Shown: piece after piece, positions 7,154 through 15,431 of the stretch | Layout: each line of letters starts with the position of its first letter | Position numbering within the stretch: position 1 is the stretch's first letter | NCBI GenBank assembly: GCA_009377605.1 | Contig: WHTT01000047.1 | Location: 1-50,623 of the forward strand | Reading direction: 5' to 3' | DNA length: 50,623 bases | Origin: Luteitalea sp. | GTDB taxonomy: Bacteria; Acidobacteriota; Vicinamibacteria; Vicinamibacterales; Vicinamibacteraceae | Notes under the pieces: generated by a model | Told to the model about the DNA's origin: nothing | What the model saw: only the letters and a program-made list of their open reading frames with translations | The model's database searches: none | Made by a program: the position numbers and the translations under genes

Positions 7154-9247
7154 ATGCCCTCCCGAGCACTGCTGGTACTTGCGGCGACTCTGGTCGTTTG
7201 CGCTACACCACAGACCCAACGCGAAGCGCATGCGGCTCAGGACGCCACGCCGGCCGCGCGGTTCGACGACTGGCTTGATGCCCAGGCCGAGCAGGCCCTC
7301 AGCAACGGCGCTCGCAAGAGAAGCGACGCCTCGACCGCCGAGGAGATCCGGCGTCGGGCCACCGAGGTTCGCCGTCAAGTGCTCGAAGCGATGGGCGGCC
7401 TTCCGGCAGAGCGTGCCCCCTTGAACGCACGCATCACCGGGCGGCTCGATCGCGGCGACTACCGCATTGAGCGCCTGGTCTTCGAGAGCCTCCCGGGCTT
7501 CTTCGTAGCAGCCAATCTCTACGTGCCCACGACTGGATCCGGCCCCTTTCCGGCCCTGCTCGGCACGGCTGGACACTCAGACGAGGGAAAGGCGGCGCCG
7601 ATCTACCAGCACGTGTGGATCAGCCTCGCACGCCGCGGCATCATCGTTCTGGCCTACGATCCACCCGGTCAAGGTGAGCGTCTCGAATACTTCGATCCGG
7701 CGACCGGCACGTCACGCGTTGGCATTGGCACCCCCGAGCATAGGCACGCGGGCCAACAGTGTCTGCTCACGGGCACCAGCATCGCCCGCTACTTTGCGTG
7801 GGACGGCGTTCGAGCGATCGACTATCTGTTGACGCGCTCAGACGTCGATCCCAAGCGTCTGGGTGTGGCCGGCAACTCGGGCGGCGGCACCCAGACGGCT
7901 TGGCTCGCCGTGGTCGAGGAGCGCCTCTCGGCGATCAACTCGTCCTGCTACATCACGTCCTGGGCAGAGCTGTGGAAAGAGCGGGGACCGCAGGACATGG
8001 AGCAGGTTCTGCCCGGATTCCTGGCACGTGGGCTCGACTTCTCGGATCTCATCATCGCCGCGCAGCCACGGCCGTACCTCGTATCGAGCGCCATCCAGGA
8101 CTTTTTCCCAATCGACGGCGCACGCGCGACCATGGCTGAAGTGCGGCGTGCGTACGAGGCGATTGACGCGGCCGACCGCGTGGCACACGCCGAGCACGAC
8201 GACAAGCACGGCTGGTCGCAGCCACTACGCGAAGCGGCGTATGCGTGGTTCCAGAAATGGTGGCGCGGCGGCGCTGCCGGCTCGGCCGAGGGCGACGTGA
8301 CGATAGAGACGGCCGAAGCGTTGCGTGCGACACCAACTGGACAGGTGGCGACAGCCTTCGAGTCGCGCACGATCTTCGACGTCAACCTCGATCGTGCGCG
8401 GCGCTTGAAGCAGACCCGCTCATCTGCAACGCCAGCCTCGCTGCGCGCGCTGCTGCAGCTTCCCGACGAGTTTCCAGCAGCGTCTGCTGTGCATCGCGAA
8501 GATGTGGGGCCAACGCGTGGTCTGCGAACCGAGCGTCTGGAGCTGACCGTCGATACCAACCTGACGTTGCGCGCGCTACTCGTTCATCCGCGGGAGCAGC
8601 GCCCGCGCGGAACGGTGCTCGTGGCCGATGGTCGAGAGAGCGCGGAGAGTGAGAACGCATCCGATGAACCTGGCGAGGCTGCGCGCGCTTGGGCAGAGCG
8701 CGGCTACGTTGCCCTCGAGCTGAACGTGCGTGGCGCTGGTCTGCTGGCGCCGTCGCGACAGGACGGTGGTTACTCGTCCGACTACCAGCTCGCCGCGCGT
8801 GCGTGGCTCCTCGGCACCAGCGTGGTTGCCTGGCAGGCGCGCGATCTCCTGACGGGCCTGGCGTTCCTGGAACAGCAGCTGCCGGACCCTGCGTCCGAGC
8901 GTGTCCTGCACGTCGCTGGCATCGTGACGCCGGCAGGGCTCTTTGCCGCCGCCCAAAACGATGTGAATGCGCTGTGGGTCGAAGAGGGGATCGTCAGCTA
9001 CTCCGATCTCGCGGCCACGCGCGATTATCGAGCGCCCGCTCGTCTCTTCTTACCCGGCGTGCTCGAGGTGACGGACCTGCCCGAGCTGATGGCGCTGGCC
9101 GCACCTGCGACGGTTCATCTGGTGCGGCCCCTCGCTGCCGATGGAGAGATCATCCGCACGGAAGCGCACCTGCGACGCCGAATGGGGAGCGCGTTTCCCG
9201 ATAACGTGACGCTCGAGAAAGGAGACAGACTCCTCTTTCGGAACTGA
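7154..9247 (+). CDS. Secreted alpha/beta hydrolase, acetyl-xylan-esterase/dienelactone-hydrolase type
   Basis: This protein of about 697 residues has an N-terminal signal peptide (MPSRALLVLAATLVVCATP). Next come a helical segment and an alpha/beta-hydrolase domain. The nucleophile motif is GNSGGG with Ser242, the acid is probably Asp321 (FFPIDGARA), and the base His352 (DDKHGWSQPLREAAYAWFQKW). The oxyanion region is ALLGTAGHSDEGK. This order matches the acetyl xylan esterase group (CE7/AXE1-like) seen in Acidobacteria and Planctomycetes. The C-terminal 270 residues look like a second, degenerate hydrolase-like domain (GTVLVADGRESAESEN, GYVALELNVRGAG) without a clear triad. The ATG at 7154 is used; a GTG at 7148 would add two residues. 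The likely task is deacetylation of polysaccharides outside the cytoplasm. Confidence 0.82.
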   Translation: MPSRALLVLAATLVVCATPQTQREAHAAQDATPAARFDDWLDAQAEQALSNGARKRSDASTAEEIRRRATEVRRQVLEAMGGLPAERAPLNARITGRLDRGDYRIERLVFESLPGFFVAANLYVPTTGSGPFPALLGTAGHSDEGKAAPIYQHVWISLARRGIIVLAYDPPGQGERLEYFDPATGTSRVGIGTPEHRHAGQQCLLTGTSIARYFAWDGVRAIDYLLTRSDVDPKRLGVAGNSGGGTQTAWLAVVEERLSAINSSCYITSWAELWKERGPQDMEQVLPGFLARGLDFSDLIIAAQPRPYLVSSAIQDFFPIDGARATMAEVRRAYEAIDAADRVAHAEHDDKHGWSQPLREAAYAWFQKWWRGGAAGSAEGDVTIETAEALRATPTGQVATAFESRTIFDVNLDRARRLKQTRSSATPASLRALLQLPDEFPAASAVHREDVGPTRGLRTERLELTVDTNLTLRALLVHPREQRPRGTVLVADGRESAESENASDEPGEAARAWAERGYVALELNVRGAGLLAPSRQDGGYSSDYQLAARAWLLGTSVVAWQARDLLTGLAFLEQQLPDPASERVLHVAGIVTPAGLFAAAQNDVNALWVEEGIVSYSDLAATRDYRAPARLFLPGVLEVTDLPELMALAAPATVHLVRPLAADGEIIRTEAHLRRRMGSAFPDNVTLEKGDRLLFRN

Positions 9248-9304
9248 CGCCGCCCGAAGAGGGCCCTGTCCCCTTTTTCTGCTCACGCTTCTTCGTTCAG
9301 GCTA

Positions 9305-9463
9305 AGGGCCTGTCAGGGAATAAGTGCACCATTCTGGCTGCCGATGCATCCCGTCTGGCAGCGTTGCTCGTCGCTTACATACTCCCGGTATGCGCACTCC
9401 TCGCGCCTCGCCAGACGGGCGCCTCGACACCCAGAACGGCACACTTATTCCCTGACAGGCCCT
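9305..9463. mobile_element. 159-bp palindromic element (MITE-like)
   Basis: The left arm AGGGCCTGTCAGGGAATAAG matches the reverse complement of the right end exactly. The arms stay about 85 percent alike for roughly 54 bases, with one single-base indel, to GTCTGGC/GCCAGAC. The centre has a smaller stem, CATAC-TCCCG-GTATG. The element carries no gene and lies between two convergent genes. It could be a non-autonomous transposable element or a very large hairpin terminator. No target-site duplication is obvious. Confidence 0.7.
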
Positions 9464-9498
9464 AACCCCCGAACCCTCGAACCAGGAACCAAGGACCT

Positions 9499-12400
9499 CT
9501 AACGCCCTCCCGTTTCAATCACTGGCTTCGGCACGCGGCGCTCATACGCCGGGCGCGACGGTGCAGCGGGTTGCTTCGCGATCCGGTCGAGCACTTCGGC
9601 TATCGCCCGCTCGAGCTGAGGATCCGTACCTCGTGCGAGCTCCGAGGGATCTTCGGGCACCTCGATGTCCGGCTCCACCCCGTGCCCTTCGGCGAACCAC
9701 TGTCCCTTCACGTCGTACATGCGGAACGTGGGGACGGTGACCGTCCCGCCATCGACCAGGCCCGGCGCTCCGCTGATGCCGATGAGGCCGCCCCAGGTTC
9801 GCGTCCCGATGAGCGGCCCGAGCTCCGCCTCGCGAAAGTAGAACGGAAAGGCGTCGCCGCCCGAGCCGCTCCAGCCGTTGATGAGCATCACTTGCGGTCC
9901 GCGGTGTGCCACCGGTGGCCACTGCCAGTCTTCGCCGTGCCGGACGGCCCAGTGGCTGAGAATCGGGCGATTGAGCAGCTCGACGAAGCGGTCCGGAATC
10001 TGCCCGCCGCTGTTGAACCGCTCGTCGATGATCAGGCCGTCCTTGCGCCAGGCCGCCATGAACTGCCGTATGAGCTCGTTCTGCGCGTCTCTCCCCGTGC
10101 TCTGCACGTAGACGTAGCCCACACGGCCCTTCGTGGCTTCTGCGACGCGCTGGCGGCGCTCCTCGACCCACGCCCGAAACCGCAGCTCCGTCTCGTCCGT
10201 GAGGCACTTGACGACGACACGTCGGGCACGATCGACCGTGGGCTTCTCGTTCACCGTGAGGACGACCGTCTCATTGGCCAACCCCTGGAACGCCGCCCAG
10301 GGGTCCTTTGCCGTATCGAGTGGACTGCCGTTCACGGCGAGCACGTAGTCGCCTTGTTCGACGTCGACACCGGGCTCGGCCAGTGGCGACCGCACATCGG
10401 CGCTCCACGTCCCGCCCGACACGATGTGCGCGATGCGATACGCGCCGTTCTCGAGCGCCCAGTCCGCGCCCAGCATGCCGACGCCACGCGTGGGTGCCTT
10501 CTGCTCGTCGCCACCTCCGCGGTAGGTATGCGACGCGTTCAGCTCGGCGATGAACTCCCCGAGGACGAAGTTCACGTCCCACCGTGTGACGGCCGCGTCC
10601 AGCAGCTTCGCGTAGCGGTCGCGCGCCGCCGCCCAGTCGACGCCGTGCATGTTCGGGTCGTAGAAGAAGTCACGCTCGAGGCGATAGGTGTCTGCGAACA
10701 TCTGTCGCCACTCGGCCGCCGGATCGATGACCGCCTCCATCTCGGCAGTCCGCATCGGCTTCTCGAACTTCTGCTTCTCGTCGAGCTCGACCATCGCGTA
10801 CTTCTTCTCGTGGAGGACGAACAGCTTCTTGCCGTCGAAGGTCGGCTCGAAACCGTCGGCATCCGCAAGCACGGTCTTCTCTTCGCGCTCCTCGAGATCG
10901 AAATAGACAAGGGGGCTCTTCTCGTCGCTGGAGCCCGTACGCGGCCCGCGCCGGTAGAGCACCTTGCCGTTCACGGCGAAGAGATCCGCGTAGTTGCCTG
11001 GCTTCGGCGGCAAAACGACGGCCCGCGCTTCGAAGCCCTCGATGTCGATCTCCACCGGCTTCGGCTTCTCATCCTTCTCGTCAGTCGCATCCTTCTCGTC
11101 TTGCTCGCTCTCCGTCTCATCTGCCTCGTCTTGCTCGCTTGCTTCCTTCTTCTTCTTCTCGTCGGTGTCATCCTCCTCTGCTTCGTCTTCCCCCTCGGCG
11201 TCGTTGCGCGCGGCCAGCGGCGACGGCACGTCCTTTCTCAGCGGCACGGCGACGATGTGCGTGGCGTTCGGGTAGGTCCACGAATTGTCGAAATCGCTGT
11301 AGACGGGCTCGAAGTGTCGGTTCGAGAAGAAGTACAGGTAGCGCCCTTCCGGATCGAAGACCGGGCTCGAGTCCTGGAAGTAGCCAGACGTCACCTGGTG
11401 GCGCTGCGCTGTCTTCGTGTCATAGAGGAACACCGCTTCGCTGCGTGTCTGCGCGTCCGGCCGGGCCCAGGCGATCCAGCGAGAGTCGGCCGACCAGTGG
11501 ATCGGCAGGCGTTGTAGCGTCCCGTTGTCCATGAAGATCGGGCTCTGATCGATCACCGTTGCCTCGTTGCGCGCGACGTCGTAGAGCTGAATCTGGAGCT
11601 TTTCGTCGGCAAACGCGACGCGCGTGCTGTCCGGCGACCAGTGCGGAGGATAGCGGTAACCGGGACCGAGCTTCGTGACGACTCGCTCCTCGCCCGCTCC
11701 GCTGACGAGACGAAGCGCGAGCTCGTATTCGCCGGAGCGGTCGGTCCAGTAAGCAAGGGTCTTACCGTCTGGTGACCAGCGGGGGTAACGCTCCGCGACC
11801 CCGGAGCTGCGCGTGACGTCGAGAACTGGCCCGTGCTCGGCCGGCACCGTGAACGCATCACCCCGTGCCTCGAATACCGCGCGCTTGCCGGTCGGCGACA
11901 CGCTGGCGGACGTGATCGAATCGCCAACCTTCACGGTGCGCGTCTTGAGCGTCGAGCGATCGGTCACGACACGAATAGCGACTTCGGCTACTCGCTCGGT
12001 CTCGAGGTCGAGGCGGTACAGGCGCCCTCCCGCCTCGAAGACCATGTCGCTCGGACCGATGGCAGGGAACGTGATGTCGAACTCGTCGAACCGTGTCACT
12101 TGACGGACCGCCCCAGTGGCTCGGTCGTAGGCCCAGATATTGTGCCGCTGCCTGGGGCCGCGGTCGGACACGAAATAGATCGTGTTGCCGTGCCACATGG
12201 GATGCTCGTCGATTGCCTCGCTCGCCGAGATGTTCTTCGCGTCGAGGCTCGTGAGGTTGAAGAGCCACACGTCGGGCGCCCAGCCGCCGCGATAGCGCTT
12301 CCACGTGCGGAATGCCTGCGACTGCGGCAGGTAGACGAGCTCCTTACCGTCTGGCGAGAAGGCGGCGAACTCGCCGTAGGGGACCGGCAGCTTCTCGGGC

Positions 12401-12849
12401 AGGCCGCCTTCAGCCGAAGCGAGGAAGAATTGGTTGAAGCGTTGGCGACCGCTCTCGCGCTGCGAGGCGAAGAGCACGCGCGCTCCGTCGGGATGCCAGT
12501 CCAGGAGCCGATCGGCCGCCGGATGATGGGTGACGCGCACCGGATCGCCGCCCATCGCCGGCACGACGTACACGTCGAGGTTGCCATCGTAGTTGGCGCT
12601 GAACGCGATGTGTGATCCGTCGGGAGAGAAGCGGGGGAACGCCTCCTCGCCCGCGGGCGAGCTGAGGTGCGAGGCGACGCCCCCTTCCTTCGGAACGATC
12701 CAGATGTCGCCCGCATACACGAACGTGATGTGCGTGGCCGAGATGTCGGGGTATCGGAACATTCGCGCGTCGATCTGCGCGAGTGCGGGCCCGGGCCCCA
12801 CGAGCAGGACAGCCGCGGCACCGAGGAACAGCGTGGCGAAGTAGCGCAT
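9499..12849 (-). CDS. Tricorn protease homologue, secreted (S41 family C-terminus)
   Basis: The 1116-residue protein carries a signal peptide (MRYFATLFLGAAAVLLVGPGPALAQ). Two WD40/TolB-like beta-propeller regions follow (about 27-540), with repeats such as FPRFSPDGSHIAFSANYDGN and PRWSPDGKTLAYWTDRSG. After a Glu/Asp/Lys-rich linker (about 545-598) come the core domain, a PDZ domain (GVDVEQGDYVLAVNGSPLD) and a C-terminal S41-type peptidase domain. Tricorn catalytic residues can be read: His774 (NASHTYRGG), Ser996 (NGWSGSGGDAF) and the conserved Glu in EGHGVEPDIEV. Tricorn cuts oligopeptides made by larger proteases. The signal peptide places this one in the periplasm, unlike the archaeal cytosolic enzyme. 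ATG 12849 has GGAG about 6 nt upstream; a TTG at 12861 is less likely. It converges on the 159-bp palindrome. Confidence 0.94.
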   Translation of the reverse strand: MRYFATLFLGAAAVLLVGPGPALAQIDARMFRYPDISATHITFVYAGDIWIVPKEGGVASHLSSPAGEEAFPRFSPDGSHIAFSANYDGNLDVYVVPAMGGDPVRVTHHPAADRLLDWHPDGARVLFASQRESGRQRFNQFFLASAEGGLPEKLPVPYGEFAAFSPDGKELVYLPQSQAFRTWKRYRGGWAPDVWLFNLTSLDAKNISASEAIDEHPMWHGNTIYFVSDRGPRQRHNIWAYDRATGAVRQVTRFDEFDITFPAIGPSDMVFEAGGRLYRLDLETERVAEVAIRVVTDRSTLKTRTVKVGDSITSASVSPTGKRAVFEARGDAFTVPAEHGPVLDVTRSSGVAERYPRWSPDGKTLAYWTDRSGEYELALRLVSGAGEERVVTKLGPGYRYPPHWSPDSTRVAFADEKLQIQLYDVARNEATVIDQSPIFMDNGTLQRLPIHWSADSRWIAWARPDAQTRSEAVFLYDTKTAQRHQVTSGYFQDSSPVFDPEGRYLYFFSNRHFEPVYSDFDNSWTYPNATHIVAVPLRKDVPSPLAARNDAEGEDEAEEDDTDEKKKKEASEQDEADETESEQDEKDATDEKDEKPKPVEIDIEGFEARAVVLPPKPGNYADLFAVNGKVLYRRGPRTGSSDEKSPLVYFDLEEREEKTVLADADGFEPTFDGKKLFVLHEKKYAMVELDEKQKFEKPMRTAEMEAVIDPAAEWRQMFADTYRLERDFFYDPNMHGVDWAAARDRYAKLLDAAVTRWDVNFVLGEFIAELNASHTYRGGGDEQKAPTRGVGMLGADWALENGAYRIAHIVSGGTWSADVRSPLAEPGVDVEQGDYVLAVNGSPLDTAKDPWAAFQGLANETVVLTVNEKPTVDRARRVVVKCLTDETELRFRAWVEERRQRVAEATKGRVGYVYVQSTGRDAQNELIRQFMAAWRKDGLIIDERFNSGGQIPDRFVELLNRPILSHWAVRHGEDWQWPPVAHRGPQVMLINGWSGSGGDAFPFYFREAELGPLIGTRTWGGLIGISGAPGLVDGGTVTVPTFRMYDVKGQWFAEGHGVEPDIEVPEDPSELARGTDPQLERAIAEVLDRIAKQPAAPSRPAYERRVPKPVIETGGR

Positions 12850-12917
12850 CTCAGACTCCAAGGCTTGAGCACGTAGCAGATGAGGTAGAGAACATTATGG
12901 ATCACGAAGATATACCT

Positions 12918-12938
12918 AGGTGGATGACTGCTCCACCT
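12918..12938. promoter_or_regulatory. Inverted repeat upstream of the tricorn homologue
   Basis: AGGTGGA and TCCACCT form a perfect 7-bp inverted repeat with a 7-base centre, 69 nt upstream of the tricorn start. The sequence just downstream on the minus strand is AT-rich (TAGGTATATC), unusual for this DNA and promoter-like. It is a candidate operator. Confidence 0.35.
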
Positions 12939-13054
12939 CCGGACAGCGTCACCGCCGTCGAACCGGCGCGGGAGCTGAGCGTCATGCTCGTTCCGCCTTG
13001 AAGAACCGATGGTCGCGGGGCCACAATGGAAGCGACACGTCTCTGGCCGATGCC

Positions 13055-13255
13055 ATGGTGCTGAAGCGAGCTCCCCGACCGGCCCTGCGGCCGTTCGTGC
13101 AGGTCGTCTGGGCGACGGACGAAGTGCAGGGGCCACGGCCGTTCCTGGCCCATCGTGAACATGTCTTGCCGACTGGGCAGGCGCACATCGCTCTTCGTCT
13201 TTCCGACGACCCGTTGCGCCTGTTCGACGCCGTGGACGACACCTCGGGTCGGTAG
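13055..13255 (+). pseudogene. Remnant of an AraC-family regulator (N-terminal DUF6597-like part only)
   Basis: About 66 codons read LKRAPRPALRPFVQVVWATD and then FLAHREHVLPTGQAHIALRL followed by SDDPLRLFDA. This is the ligand-binding N-terminal segment found in AraC-type regulators (DUF6597), with its RERVLPTG core. The frame then ends at TAG, and no helix-turn-helix domain (normally about 100 residues at the C-terminus) follows in any frame before the next gene at 13320. The remainder was probably deleted when the VOC gene was joined here. The domain assignment rests on a short match. Confidence 0.55.
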
Positions 13256-13319
13256 TAGGCCGACGGCGCTACTGTGCTCCCAGGGGTTGGTTGGTTCTTT
13301 CGTCGAGAGGAGGGACACG

Positions 13320-13763
13320 ATGGCGGTTCGCGAATTGTTCGCCTACCTCTGCGTCACGAACGCGGCGGAGGCCATTGCTTTCTATACGACAGCGTTCGAG
13401 GCGAAGGAGAAGCTTCGCCTCACCGAGCCCAGTGGCCGCATCGGGCACGCCGAGCTCGATTTCGGCGGCGCGACGCTGATGCTGTCCGACGAGTTCCCGG
13501 AGTACGGCATCAGGGCGCCGCAGCCCGGAATGGGCACGCCCGTCACCATCCATCTTCACGTTGACAACGCGGACGAGGTGATTCGGCGTGCCGTCGGCGC
13601 GGGCGCGACCATTGAAATGGAGCCGAAAGACGAGTTCTACGGCGAGCGTTCCGGCTGCATCCGGGACCCCTTCGGCCATCGCTGGAACATTGGCCATCAG
13701 ATCGAAGAGGTCTCCGGTGCCGAAATGCAACGTCGCTACACGGAGATGCTCCAGGCCAAGTAA
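13320..13763 (+). CDS. VOC (glyoxalase/bleomycin-resistance) family protein, PhnB-like
   Basis: The product is 147 residues. It starts MAVRELFAYLCVTNAAEAIAFYTTAFEAKEK, the beta-alpha-beta opening of vicinal-oxygen-chelate proteins. The second half carries VTIHLHVDNADEVIRRAVGAGATIEMEPKDEFYGERSGCIRDPFGHRWNIGHQIEEV, the DPFGHRW metal-ligand region of the PhnB/YdfO-like subgroup. AGGAGG lies about 6 nt before the ATG, which fixes the start. Members bind a metal and act on varied small substrates, so the substrate here is unknown. It follows an AraC remnant directly and converges on the DUF4143 ATPase with only 13 bases between the stop codons. Confidence 0.9.
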   Translation: MAVRELFAYLCVTNAAEAIAFYTTAFEAKEKLRLTEPSGRIGHAELDFGGATLMLSDEFPEYGIRAPQPGMGTPVTIHLHVDNADEVIRRAVGAGATIEMEPKDEFYGERSGCIRDPFGHRWNIGHQIEEVSGAEMQRRYTEMLQAK

Positions 13764-13776
13764 AGGTCGCTCGGAA

Positions 13777-14937
13777 TCATGCCGCGGCCAGCGGTTCACC
13801 GGAGAGTTGGGCGATTAGGCCCTCCAGGGAGACAAACCTGACCCGGAGACCGTTGTACGTGCGCACGAACGATTGCTCGACGTCCCTGGCGACCACGAAG
13901 CTCTCACCCTTGGGATAGAGACGCCGAAAGGCGAGAAGGCAGCTCTCGTGGAACGACGCCGTTGTCCACCTGCACTCGACGGCGATCGGGTCACCCCGGC
14001 CACGGCGAGGCAGCACGAAGTCTATTTCGGCACCTCGCTTGTTGCGCCAGTAACGCAGGGCCCGGTGCTGCAAGCGTCCCTGTATCTCGTTGAGGACGAC
14101 GTGCTCCCACAGCAGCCCCATATCGTCCGGTCGTAGCGTGACCCACCCGCGGTGGTAGCAGACAAAGCCGGTGTCGAAGGCGTACACCTTGGGAGCCGCC
14201 ACGATCTCGGTCGGTTTGTGGGTGCTGTAAGGGCGTACGACGTGGACGACGAACGTCGCCTCCAGCGCGCCCAGATAGTTCATGATCGTTTGGCGGCTGA
14301 CCTCGCACGACGCCGCGAACCGCGTCGCCTCGAACAGGCCGCCGCTCTGGGCGAACAGCAACTCTGCGAACCGCTGAAACGACGACCGCCGCTCGAGACG
14401 AAACAGCTCCTGGATGTCCTTCGCCCAGTAGGCATCCATCCATTCCTGAAAATCTCGTTCAGGGAGCTCGTCGGCGAGGAAGAATGGGGGCAGACCACCT
14501 CGCAGGAAGCGATGTGTAAGGTTCCTGCGGCGGAAGTCCTCGAGGTCGGGCAGAAGCATGGGCGTCAGCCAGACGGTTTCCTTGCGGCCGGCCAAGGTGT
14601 CTCGAAACTTCGCCGTCGCCTCGAGGGTCGAGGAGCCGGTCGCGAGGACCTGGGTCTCTGGGAAGTGATCCGCGGCAATCTTCAAGAGCTCGGATGGGTT
14701 GGGCAAACGATGCACTTCGTCCAAGACAATACGGCGCCCGCGCAACTCCTCGAGGAACCCCTGAGGAGCCTCCATGAGCCGCCGCGTGCGGGGCAGCTCG
14801 CAGTCGAAGTACTCGACGTTATCAAGGCTTTGGCAGAGGACCGTCTTACCGGCGCGGCGGACACCGGCGAGCCAGAGGACCGACCGCCGCTCCCATGCCT
14901 TGGTGAGGCGCTCGATCCAGTATCGCCGCCGTACCAT
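13777..14937 (-). CDS. AAA-type ATP-binding protein with DUF4143 C-terminal domain
   Basis: The 386-residue protein has Walker A at 24-32 (AGVRRAGKT), Walker B at 69-74 (RIVLDE) and a sensor-like VLATGSS. These are the features of the small AAA_14 ATPases. The C-terminal half contains FRLERRSSFQRFAELLFAQSGGL and SCEVSRQTIMNYLGALEATFVV, then AFDTGFVCY, LWEHVVLNEIQ and a nuclease-like end, YWRNKRGAEIDFVLPRR followed by IAVECRW. That last part is the PD-(D/E)xK-like core of DUF4143. Many copies of this family exist in bacteria and archaea and their role is not settled; defence or mobile-element control has been proposed. Two strong hairpins lie just upstream of its start. Confidence 0.9.
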   Translation of the reverse strand: MVRRRYWIERLTKAWERRSVLWLAGVRRAGKTVLCQSLDNVEYFDCELPRTRRLMEAPQGFLEELRGRRIVLDEVHRLPNPSELLKIAADHFPETQVLATGSSTLEATAKFRDTLAGRKETVWLTPMLLPDLEDFRRRNLTHRFLRGGLPPFFLADELPERDFQEWMDAYWAKDIQELFRLERRSSFQRFAELLFAQSGGLFEATRFAASCEVSRQTIMNYLGALEATFVVHVVRPYSTHKPTEIVAAPKVYAFDTGFVCYHRGWVTLRPDDMGLLWEHVVLNEIQGRLQHRALRYWRNKRGAEIDFVLPRRGRGDPIAVECRWTTASFHESCLLAFRRLYPKGESFVVARDVEQSFVRTYNGLRVRFVSLEGLIAQLSGEPLAAA

Positions 14938-14961
14938 ATGCCGTCAGAATAGCGAATAGCA

Positions 14962-15019
14962 CGACCAAACGCAAATGTGATGGCGTTTGGTCGCAGCATG
15001 GCGCCACGGGGAGGCGCCA
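14962..15019. promoter_or_regulatory. Two adjacent perfect hairpins between the ATPase and padR
   Basis: CGACCAAACGC (14962-14972) pairs with GCGTTTGGTCG (14983-14993) across a 10-base loop. TGGCGCC (14999-15005) pairs with GGCGCCA (15013-15019). They lie in the 143-bp divergent region, 25 nt upstream of the ATPase start and just before the padR -35 box. Neither has a T-tract, so operators or a structured leader are likelier than terminators. Confidence 0.55.
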
Positions 15020-15025
15020 GTTCCC

Positions 15026-15073
15026 TTGACAGTCGAAAGGAACCAGATCTATTCTTCTTTCGTATATCGAAAG
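15026..15073 (+). promoter_or_regulatory. padR promoter with overlapping PadR-type operator
   Basis: TTGACA (15026-15031) is followed after 16 bases by TCTATT (15048-15053), a plausible sigma-70 promoter. CTTTCGTATATCGAAAG (15057-15073) is a perfect inverted repeat with a TATAT centre, placed at the expected transcription start and running into the AAAGGAG ribosome site. A PadR dimer bound there would block transcription of its own operon. Confidence 0.65.
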
Positions 15074-15080
15074 GAGAGAC

Positions 15081-15419
15081 GTGAGCAAGGACAAGAGCGA
15101 CCTTCTACAGGGCACACTCGACATGCTCGTGCTAAAGGCGCTGCAGCTCGAGCCAATGCACGGCTGGGGCATTACCGAGCGCATCGAGCAATGGTCGGAG
15201 AGCGTGTTGCAGCTCGGGCAGGGCACGCTCTACCCGGCGCTCTATCGGCTCGAGCGTCAAGGTCTCATTCGATCCGAGTGGAATGTTACCGAGAACAATC
15301 GCCGCGCGCGCTACTACTCGCTGACGCGTGAGGGAAGACGACGATTCAGCGATGAGATCGAGCAGTGGCAGCGCATGTCACGCGCCGTGAACATGGTGCT
15401 GCAGGCCACCATCGAATAG
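15081..15419 (+). CDS. PadR family transcriptional regulator
   Basis: The 112-residue winged-helix protein begins at GTG 15081 (SKDKSDLLQGTLDMLVLKAL). It carries the family core, MHGWGITERIEQWSESVLQLGQGTLYPALYRLERQGLI, and the wing SEWNVTENNRRARYYSLTREGRRRF. This short acidobacterial PadR type (TIGR03433-like) is almost always paired with an ADOP permease gene, as here, 12 nt downstream. It would repress its own operon by binding the palindrome at 15057-15073. The effector is not known; PadR proteins often sense phenolics or antimicrobials. Confidence 0.95.
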   Translation: MSKDKSDLLQGTLDMLVLKALQLEPMHGWGITERIEQWSESVLQLGQGTLYPALYRLERQGLIRSEWNVTENNRRARYYSLTREGRRRFSDEIEQWQRMSRAVNMVLQATIE

Positions 15420-15431
15420 CGGGGAAGCCTC

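Noticed and set aside
9571-11517. Very long open frame on the plus strand inside the tricorn region
   Set aside because: It is the antisense shadow of the tricorn gene in high-GC DNA. It shows no domain, and the other strand carries clear propeller, PDZ and peptidase motifs.
14152-14952. Plus-strand frame opposite the DUF4143 ATPase
   Set aside because: Shadow of a gene with clear Walker A and B motifs on the minus strand.
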